The translations under genes and the position numbers were made by a program. The notes beneath the pieces were generated by a model. That model did not search any database, was not told the DNA's origin, and saw nothing but the letters and a program-made list of their open reading frames with translations. A stretch of DNA of 64,000 nucleotides, taken from Rheinheimera sp. (GTDB lineage: Bacteria; Pseudomonadota; Gammaproteobacteria; Enterobacterales; Alteromonadaceae). Below, piece by piece: positions 58,491-64,000 of the stretch. Every line of letters begins with the position of its first letter. Position 1 is the stretch's first letter. The DNA is taken from contig NZ_JAVBXS010000020.1 of the NCBI RefSeq assembly GCF_030824435.1, forward strand, positions 124,001 through 188,000. Direction: 5' to 3'.

Positions 58491-58937
58491 TTAAGATTTG
58501 GCAGCAGCGCTGGTATCAACTTTGGTGCTTTCAGCTAAATATAATGGCGTAAAAGCGCTGGGTAATAATTCGCCCAAGGTCCACTGCTGGATTTGGCCTA
58601 AATGGTTGCAACTGGCAACAGGGCTTTGTGGGGTAAAAAATTCGGCAATCACCTGACGGCAGATACCACAAGGTGGTGTCAGTTTTTCCTGCGGAGTAAA
58701 CACCACCAAAGCCTGAAACTGACGTTCACCTGCCACTACAGCGGCAGCAATAGCGTTACGTTCAGCACAAGTGGTACCGCCATAAGAGGCGTTTTCAACG
58801 TTACAACCGGTATAAATTTTGCCGCTTTGTGCCAGTATGGCAACACCCACCGGAAAGTGGCTGTAAGGGGCGTATGCTTGCTCAGAGGCAGCGCGGGCTT
58901 GTTGTTGCAGTAAAGCCCAATCGACAGATGTTTTCAT
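58491..58937 (-). CDS. cdd: Cytidine deaminase
   Basis: Zinc enzyme deaminating cytidine and deoxycytidine. 148 residues. Catalytic motifs TCAERNAIAAAV (zinc Cys and catalytic Glu) and PCGICRQV (two zinc Cys) are both clear, with GCNVENASYGG before. Short form of Cdd (tetrameric type). First gene of cdd-deoA. Confidence 0.97.
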   Translation of the reverse strand: MKTSVDWALLQQQARAASEQAYAPYSHFPVGVAILAQSGKIYTGCNVENASYGGTTCAERNAIAAAVVAGERQFQALVVFTPQEKLTPPCGICRQVIAEFFTPQSPVASCNHLGQIQQWTLGELLPSAFTPLYLAESTKVDTSAAAKS

Positions 58938-59082
58938 CTACTGAAAATCTCAGGTTTGTCAGGGCAGCCTGTTATGCACCGATTTTTACGCAGAATCAAG
59001 AGTGGCTTTGGCAAAATTGCCGAAATTACTCACAGATTGTTGTTTTTCGCTACAAAGTAGCAACAACTATACTGCCGGATGG

Positions 59083-60264
59083 CTAAATACCACCGGCAGC
59101 CTGTAAAACGCGGGCACGGCGGCTAAATAACCAGACCGACGCAAATAACCAAAGCGCCACCAGCGGTAACATCCAGAATGCAGTGCCAATACCAGCCACA
59201 TTGGCCCAAAGTCCGGTGCCAAGGCCAGCCAGCTGACAACCAAGCGAACCACCAATATTCGACAAACCAGACAACACCGGGCCGTTACGGGCGTCCAAAT
59301 CCATAGCGGCAGAAAGCAAGAGCGGATAAACGCCACCCAAACCCAGCCCTAGCAAGCCATTGCCTAAAGATAACAACAGCGTGCTATCCGCCAGCTTTAA
59401 TAACAAAGCACCGGCCAAGGTCATCATCACTAATAAACGCAGCAAACGGGTGGCCCCCAGATAAGGGATGAGGTACGCAAAACCTAAACGGCTCAACACC
59501 ATACCACCGGTAAACCAGGCAAAAATTAACCTGGCCTGCTCAGTTGGGTACAAGAGTGCCGAACTGGCGTAACTGACAAACCAATTACCATTACCCCATT
59601 CCACAGCCCCATAACCAAACATTGCCAAAGCCAAAGCCACAAAAACCGGCTGTTTTAATACTGCTTTGTACGACAAACTGTGTTTTGGCGCTTCGGCAGC
59701 TGTAGGATCTGCTTTAACCTGACGCGCAATCAACAAAGCATAGGCCGCCAGCAACACCAGCAGCAGCGCCAGCAAACGCAGAGGCCAGCGCCAGTCGGGC
59801 AACCACCAGTACATCACCACCACCAGAAAAGGCGCCGCCAAAGTGCCAAGGCTAAACATAAAATCCATCAGCCCCATCATTTTTGCTCTTTTGTTGGCAT
59901 GCAGCCTGGCTATCAGGGTGTGACCAATGGTGAACATTACAGAGCAAAAAAGCCCAAACAAAAAAATGCCCAATAGCAGATGCCAGGCGTATTGTGCCAA
60001 AGAAATGCCAAGCAGAATCACAGTTTCAAGCAGCGCTAAACTGGCAAAAAGTTTCAGGAAATTAAACTTCTGCACATATTTGCCACCCAGATAAGCGCCA
60101 GTCACAGTGCCAAGCGCCATCACCATAAAAAACCAGCCACTTTGCGCCGCAGTCATGCCAAGTTCGCTGTTCAGATCAGGCAATAACACGCCCCACAGGA
60201 TGATTAATAAACCAAGCAGGAAAAAACCACTAAAAATAAGGGCTGTTGGGTGAAATCTGGACAT
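59083..60264 (-). CDS. MFS transporter
   Basis: 393 residues from ATG 60264 (GGAG upstream). About 12 hydrophobic helices in two halves. Motifs include LPDLNSELGMTAAQSGWFFMVMALG, GAYLGGKYVQKFN (the loop 2-3 signature) and NGLLGLGLGGVYPLLLSAAMDLDARNGPVLSGLSNIGGSLG. Resembles sugar/FucP- and YfmO-like MFS carriers; substrate unknown. It sits downstream of a terminator, so it has its own promoter, but no clear one was found. Confidence 0.85.
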   Translation of the reverse strand: MSRFHPTALIFSGFFLLGLLIILWGVLLPDLNSELGMTAAQSGWFFMVMALGTVTGAYLGGKYVQKFNFLKLFASLALLETVILLGISLAQYAWHLLLGIFLFGLFCSVMFTIGHTLIARLHANKRAKMMGLMDFMFSLGTLAAPFLVVVMYWWLPDWRWPLRLLALLLVLLAAYALLIARQVKADPTAAEAPKHSLSYKAVLKQPVFVALALAMFGYGAVEWGNGNWFVSYASSALLYPTEQARLIFAWFTGGMVLSRLGFAYLIPYLGATRLLRLLVMMTLAGALLLKLADSTLLLSLGNGLLGLGLGGVYPLLLSAAMDLDARNGPVLSGLSNIGGSLGCQLAGLGTGLWANVAGIGTAFWMLPLVALWLFASVWLFSRRARVLQAAGGI

Positions 60265-60304
60265 CTGCTTAGGCTCCGTTGGCCGGAAAAACCGCATTAT
60301 AAAG

Positions 60305-60342
60305 CAAAAAACAGCAATGTAAGCGCTTTACATGGCTGTTTT
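60305..60342 (-). terminator. Terminator between omega-amidase and MFS genes
   Basis: On the minus strand a long imperfect hairpin, arms AAAACAGC and ATGTAA-like with complementary right half, ends in TTTTTT. The centre contains a TGTAAGCGCTTTACA core that resembles a LacI-family operator. I favour terminator for the upstream operon. Confidence 0.7.
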
Positions 60343-60388
60343 ATATGGTGCACAAATGTAATCAGCCGCAGGGCGACCTGTTATGGCT

Positions 60389-61180
60389 TTACAACAACTG
60401 AAATTCGTCGGCATCCAGCATGACCGGGAATTTTTGCCGGAATTGTTGTAATTCGCCCAGGTTCAGTGTGGCAAACAACACACCGGCCTGATGAGGTTCG
60501 ACGCTTGCAAGCGGCTGACCCAGGTAATCCAACACCACCGAATCACCGCTGTAGTGAAAACCGTTGTTATCACTGCCGACTCTGTTACAACCCAGCACAA
60601 AAGCCTGATTTTCAATAGCGCGGGCGGCCAATAAAGTGCTCCAGATCTGACTGCGCGGCTGCGGCCAGTTGGCGACATAAATCAGCGCGTCATAATCACC
60701 CTGGTTACGGGCAAAAACCGGAAAACGCAGGTCGTAACAGACTTGCAGCATCAAACGAAAACCGCGGTATTCCACCACTTTACGGCAGCTACCCGCCATA
60801 TAATGCTGATGTTCATCTGCCATCCGGAACAAATGTTTTTTGTCGTAATAGTCAATCTGACCATCAGGGTGCACAAACAACAATCTGTTATGGATACCTT
60901 CAGCAGTTTTAATAGCAACGGAGCCACAAATGGCCCACTGATACAACATCGCCTGTTGCTGCAGCCAAAGCACTGTAGGCCCTGTCATCTCTTCGGCAAT
61001 TTGTGTACTTTGCATCGAAAAACCACTGTTAAAAGTTTCCGGCAATACCACTAAATCAAGGTCTCTGAGGCTGGTAAAAAGCCGGGTAAAATGCGCCCTG
61101 TTCGCAGCCGCGTCTTGCCACACCAACTCAGACTGAATAACGGCCACCTTCAGGCTTGTTGTTATCGGCTTAACCGGCAT
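60389..61180 (-). CDS. yafV: Omega-amidase (YafV-like nitrilase family)
   Basis: 263 residues, ATG 61180 behind GGAG. Nitrilase triad: Glu in VVLPETFNSGF, Lys in YYDKKHLFRM, Cys in MLQVCYDLRFPVF. YafV-type enzymes hydrolyse 2-oxoglutaramate and 2-oxosuccinamate, the ketoacid products of glutamine transamination. It overlaps the end of an aminotransferase gene by 19 bp, consistent with a transaminase plus omega-amidase pair. Confidence 0.9.
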   Translation of the reverse strand: MPVKPITTSLKVAVIQSELVWQDAAANRAHFTRLFTSLRDLDLVVLPETFNSGFSMQSTQIAEEMTGPTVLWLQQQAMLYQWAICGSVAIKTAEGIHNRLLFVHPDGQIDYYDKKHLFRMADEHQHYMAGSCRKVVEYRGFRLMLQVCYDLRFPVFARNQGDYDALIYVANWPQPRSQIWSTLLAARAIENQAFVLGCNRVGSDNNGFHYSGDSVVLDYLGQPLASVEPHQAGVLFATLNLGELQQFRQKFPVMLDADEFQLL

Positions 61181-62313
61181 AAACGCTCCGCAGCTTGTAA
61201 TAAGGTATTGTCCTGTTTAGCAAAACAAAAACGGATAATTTTGCTGTCTTGTTCCTGGCGGGAAAATACCGACAAAGGAATAGCAGCCACCCCTACTTCG
61301 GTAGCCAGCCAATGGCAAAAACTGACATCATCCAGCTCACTGATAGCACTGTAATCGGCCAGCTGAAAATAAGTACCGGCACAAGGCAATAATTGAAATT
61401 TGCTTTGGCTGAGCAAGGCGGCAAAACGGTCGCGTTTTTGCTGATAAAAACCGGCAAGCTCTGTCACCAGTTCAGGCGAAGTTTCCAAAGTGGTGGCAAT
61501 GGCGTATTGCGCCGGGGTAAAACTGGAAAAAGTCACATACTGGTGGATTTTCCGGAATTCGACGCTGAGCGCAGCTGGCGCTATACAATAACCCAGCTTC
61601 CAGCCGGTGACATGGAAGGTTTTGCCAAAAGAGCTGACGATAAAACTACGTTCCTGTAGTGCAAATAACTGATGAGCGCTGAGCTGTAACGCACCATCAA
61701 ACACCATATGTTCATACACTTCATCGCTGATACAAAACAGCCCGTGTTGTTGCACCAGATCAGCCAACGCCAGCCAGTCATCCTGACTAAACACCATGCC
61801 GGTTGGGTTATGCGGGCTATTCACAATAATCAGTTTGGTTTGGTTTGTGACTCTGCGGTGCACAGCTGGCCAGTCAATGCGGTAATCCGGCGCCGTCAGC
61901 TGAATATGCACAGTTTTACCACCGGCCAGTTCCACCGCTGGCTGATAACTGTCATAAGCAGGGTCAAATACCAGCACTTCATCACCGGGCCGCACCAGCG
62001 CCTGAATGGCAACAAAAAGCGCTTCGGTGGCGCCTGAGGTGATAGTCACTTCAGTGTCAGCATTCACCACCCGGCCGTAACAACGCTCGGTTAACCTGGC
62101 AATTTGCTGGCGCAATTCCGGCACTCCGGCCATAGGCGCGTATTGGTTTTTTCCGGCAAGCACCTGTTGGTTCAACTGCTGTAACAGCAGTTCCGGTGCC
62201 GGAAAGTCTGGAAAACCCTGTGATAAATTAATGGCTTGCTGCTCGAGCGCCAACTGAGACATCTGGGTAAAGATAGTGGTACCAACCCAGGGTAACTTAC
62301 TGCGCAAATCCAT
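61162..62313 (-). CDS. ybdL: Methionine/glutamine-type aminotransferase (YbdL-like)
   Basis: 383 residues from ATG 62313 behind AAAGGAGC; the frame is open upstream to 62424 without an RBS. PLP class I fold: ITSGATEALFVAIQAL, SPHNPTGMVFS, and the PLP lysine in VSSFGKTFHVTGWKLGY. The family transfers the amino group of methionine (and kynurenine) to ketoacids. With the omega-amidase it forms the methionine transamination step that closes methionine salvage. Confidence 0.9.
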   Translation of the reverse strand: MDLRSKLPWVGTTIFTQMSQLALEQQAINLSQGFPDFPAPELLLQQLNQQVLAGKNQYAPMAGVPELRQQIARLTERCYGRVVNADTEVTITSGATEALFVAIQALVRPGDEVLVFDPAYDSYQPAVELAGGKTVHIQLTAPDYRIDWPAVHRRVTNQTKLIIVNSPHNPTGMVFSQDDWLALADLVQQHGLFCISDEVYEHMVFDGALQLSAHQLFALQERSFIVSSFGKTFHVTGWKLGYCIAPAALSVEFRKIHQYVTFSSFTPAQYAIATTLETSPELVTELAGFYQQKRDRFAALLSQSKFQLLPCAGTYFQLADYSAISELDDVSFCHWLATEVGVAAIPLSVFSRQEQDSKIIRFCFAKQDNTLLQAAERLCRLSR

Positions 62314-62407
62314 AAAGCTCCTTTTAACATCATTTTGCAGTCTGGTTGAAGAGCCTGATGCTAGCATTTTTGCTTTGCAGTTGTCTGTTACAGCCGAAAA
62401 AAACGGC

Positions 62408-62464
62408 TTGGCCTGCAGTGACACAGAATGCTATTATTTGAGACATTTCAACGTATAGACGTCT
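62408..62464 (+). promoter_or_regulatory. Promoter with a MetJ-like box ahead of the MtnB-like gene
   Basis: TTGGCC (62408-62413), an 18 bp spacer and TATTAT (62432-62437) form a candidate promoter. At 62457-62464 there is a perfect AGACGTCT, the MetJ consensus 8-mer, preceded directly by CAACGTAT (5/8) and followed by AAACATAA (4/8). MetJ binds at least two adjacent boxes, so one strong and two weak ones are borderline. The site lies downstream of the promoter. Confidence 0.45.
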
Positions 62465-62474
62465 AAACATAAAG

Positions 62475-63107
62475 ATGAACAAATCAACCAGCAGCAACCA
62501 ACTGAATCCCTACGCTATTCAACTTTGCACTTTAGGCCGTTGGATCAGTGCCAAACAATGGACACCTGCCGGCAGCGGTAATTTTTCCATCCGAAGTGGC
62601 GAACACAGTGCTTTGTTCACACCACAACACAAAGACAAAGGTGAGCTGAGCCCACAGGATTTAACACCTTTGTCATGGCAAAGTGGCGAAGCCAGCCTGA
62701 GCGCACAACTGGCGTCTGGTAGTTTGTTGCATGTTGCGCTTTACCAACAGTTCAGTTCAGCCAAAGTGGTGCTGCAAACCCAGTCGTTAGCAGCAACAGT
62801 CTTCTCCAGACTGGTAAAAGCAGATCAACATCTGTTTTGTGGTTATGACTTGCAACAGACCATTGAGCCGCAGCAAAACAGCAATTCAGGCCTGAGCTTA
62901 GCCATTCTGGATGCCAACAACCCTTGGCCTTTGCTTGCCGCAGAAATTGGCCGCCGTCAGCATGAACTGACCTCTGGTTTATTACTGCGAGGTCAGGGTT
63001 TGTATGTCTGGGCTGATAGTCTGGAACAAGCCAAACGACAGCTGGAAGCCTGGGAATTTTTATTAAGCTGCGAGCTGGAGCGGCTTAAAGTGTCAGGTTT
63101 ATGGTAA
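62475..63107 (+). CDS. MtnB-like protein lacking all three zinc-ligand histidines
   Basis: 210 residues, class II aldolase fold resembling methylthioribulose-1-phosphate dehydratase (MtnB). ARGSLLHVALYQQF and LLLRGQGLYVWADSLEQAKRQLEAWEFLL align well with MtnB. But HTHS is QTQS here (Gln101, Gln103), RGHG is RGQG (Gln174) and a Glu-type residue in GYELQK is Asp125. All three zinc ligands are lost, so it cannot bind metal in the usual way and may be a pseudoenzyme or have a new role. No other mtn gene follows. Weak RBS. Confidence 0.8.
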   Translation: MNKSTSSNQLNPYAIQLCTLGRWISAKQWTPAGSGNFSIRSGEHSALFTPQHKDKGELSPQDLTPLSWQSGEASLSAQLASGSLLHVALYQQFSSAKVVLQTQSLAATVFSRLVKADQHLFCGYDLQQTIEPQQNSNSGLSLAILDANNPWPLLAAEIGRRQHELTSGLLLRGQGLYVWADSLEQAKRQLEAWEFLLSCELERLKVSGLW

Positions 63108-63302
63108 CAAGCCTATTAAAAGGCTGCGGTTTTGTATCAGTGCTAACCATAATGCTGCTGCGTCATCCTGGTGCAAAAACGCGCCACAATAACGCAGCAG
63201 GCGCAAAGCACTCCATAAATTTATTATATTTTTCAGCATGTTAAATGCAGGAACAACAATTGCTACAGTCAGCTTCTCTGATGAACATGGAGCAGTTGCC
63301 AC

Positions 63303-64000
63303 ATGGCCGTTCATACCCCACTCCGAGGTTTACGCTGTTTTTGCGTTGCCGCTGAATGTTTAAGTTTTAAAGAAACCGCCAGTCAGTTGTATCTGACCCC
63401 TTCGGCTGTCAGCCATCAAATTAAACAACTGGAAGAAAACCTTGGTTTTAGTTTGTTTGAACGCCAGACCCGTGCTGTAGTGCTGACGGCAGAGGGCAGA
63501 CGTTTTTATCAGGCCATTCAGCCGGTATTACAAAGTTTATCCGCAACAGTGGCTGAGTTTTGCCAGACCAAAAGAGAGCAGGTGGTGAGTATCACTTTGC
63601 CGGAGTTTTTTGCCAGCGAGTTTTTTGTGCCGAGGTTAGTCGGCTGGTCCAGTCAACATCCACAGGTAAATTTACGGCTGGAAACAGTAAAGTCGCGCCA
63701 GGAAAGCAGCCGCCACACCGATTTACAAATAGTGCTGGCCAGCAGTAAACCTACAGATAAAACCTCCTATCAGTTATTCCCCATTAGTTATGTGCCGGCT
63801 TGTAGCCCGGAATGGTATCAGCGCCTGCAAGGGGAACCCGGTGAATTGCCTTCGCTGGAAACAGTGCCACTGATAGTGCATCAGGCCAGACCCTGGTGCT
63901 GGCATCAGTGGGCCGATCAGGCTGGTTATGACGATTTCAGACCCAGACAAATTATTCAACTCGACAGTATGTTTAGTGTTGCCCGCGCCGCACAACAGGG
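63303..64000 (+). CDS. LysR-family transcriptional regulator, 3' end outside window
   Basis: Open reading frame without stop to the right edge, at least 232 residues. N-terminal winged HTH: GLRCFCVAAECLSFKETA, QLYLTPSAVSHQIKQLEE and ENLGFSLFERQTRAVVLT, close to the GcvA/LysR pattern, followed by the start of the effector domain. RBS GGAG lies about 12 nt before ATG 63303. Target genes unknown. Confidence 0.9.
   Translation, partial: MAVHTPLRGLRCFCVAAECLSFKETASQLYLTPSAVSHQIKQLEENLGFSLFERQTRAVVLTAEGRRFYQAIQPVLQSLSATVAEFCQTKREQVVSITLPEFFASEFFVPRLVGWSSQHPQVNLRLETVKSRQESSRHTDLQIVLASSKPTDKTSYQLFPISYVPACSPEWYQRLQGEPGELPSLETVPLIVHQARPWCWHQWADQAGYDDFRPRQIIQLDSMFSVARAAQQ

Noticed and set aside
60318-60332. 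TGTAAGCGCTTTACA as a LacI-family operator for the MFS gene
   Set aside because: It is the centre of a larger hairpin with a T run on the minus strand, so terminator explains it better; the core is also not a perfect operator palindrome.

Overview
The window reads as chromosomal DNA of a gammaproteobacterium of the Rheinheimera / Alishewanella / Arsukibacterium type. Supporting signs are the gene contents and orders (leuABCD behind an attenuator, proBA, ilvIH, an srkA-dsbA pair, ccoG, a RIO1-type kinase), the moderate GC content, the heavy use of Gln/Leu/Ala, and two proteins with GlyGly-CTERM sorting tails. The genus is an inference. Both window edges cut genes: a YfiR-like gene on the left and a LysR gene on the right.

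Layout. 1-3.6 kb: YfiR-like protein with an overlapping sensor kinase, adenosine deaminase and tRNA-Leu(UAA). 3.8-8.9 kb: leucine biosynthesis operon with a leuL leader peptide and attenuator, closed by a bidirectional terminator shared with proBA (9-11.4 kb). 11.6-18.7 kb: OmpA-like lipoprotein, EamA transporter, DUF4124 protein, divergent speE and speA (polyamines) and two tandem PlsC-type acyltransferases. 18.7-23.6 kb: methyltransferase, single-domain response regulator, FHA membrane protein overlapping a trypsin-like protease, and a YbbN-like thioredoxin-fold protein. 23.6-26.3 kb: ilvIH behind an odd 404 bp upstream region. 26.4-34.3 kb: antiporter, Sel1-repeat lipoprotein, GlyGly-CTERM cyclophilin, CWC protein, BenE, YjdJ-like GNAT and purT. 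34.3-35.4 kb: a plasmid-type ParA plus ribbon-helix-helix pair. 36-41 kb: ccoG, srkA, two dsbA copies and a RIO kinase. 41-44.1 kb: a probably frameshifted lipoprotein, an isochorismatase-fold hydrolase, a DUF4920 protein and three small genes of unknown role.

44.3-47.5 kb holds a three-gene operon: a BlaI-type repressor, a BlaR1-like M56 membrane peptidase whose C-terminus is an M23 (LytM) peptidase instead of a penicillin-binding sensor, and a class C beta-lactamase-fold protein. Two 7-4-7 type inverted repeats sit upstream and are probably the repressor's operators. 48.2-55.7 kb holds a 2229-residue multi-Ig/FN3 surface protein whose GlyGly-CTERM tail is internal and is followed in frame by a second signal-like segment and an outer-membrane barrel; a tail-collar protein gene lies upstream of it. 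55.9-60.3 kb: GNAT, methyltransferase-like membrane protein, cdd-deoA nucleoside salvage and an MFS transporter. 60.4-63.1 kb: an omega-amidase and methionine aminotransferase pair, and a MtnB-like protein in which all three zinc-ligand histidines are glutamine, preceded by a MetJ-like box. A LysR regulator runs off the end.

The strongest candidates for something undescribed are the BlaI-M56/M23-beta-lactamase-like operon, the GlyGly-CTERM/barrel fusion and the QTQS MtnB-like protein. All functions are inferred from sequence patterns; no database search was run.
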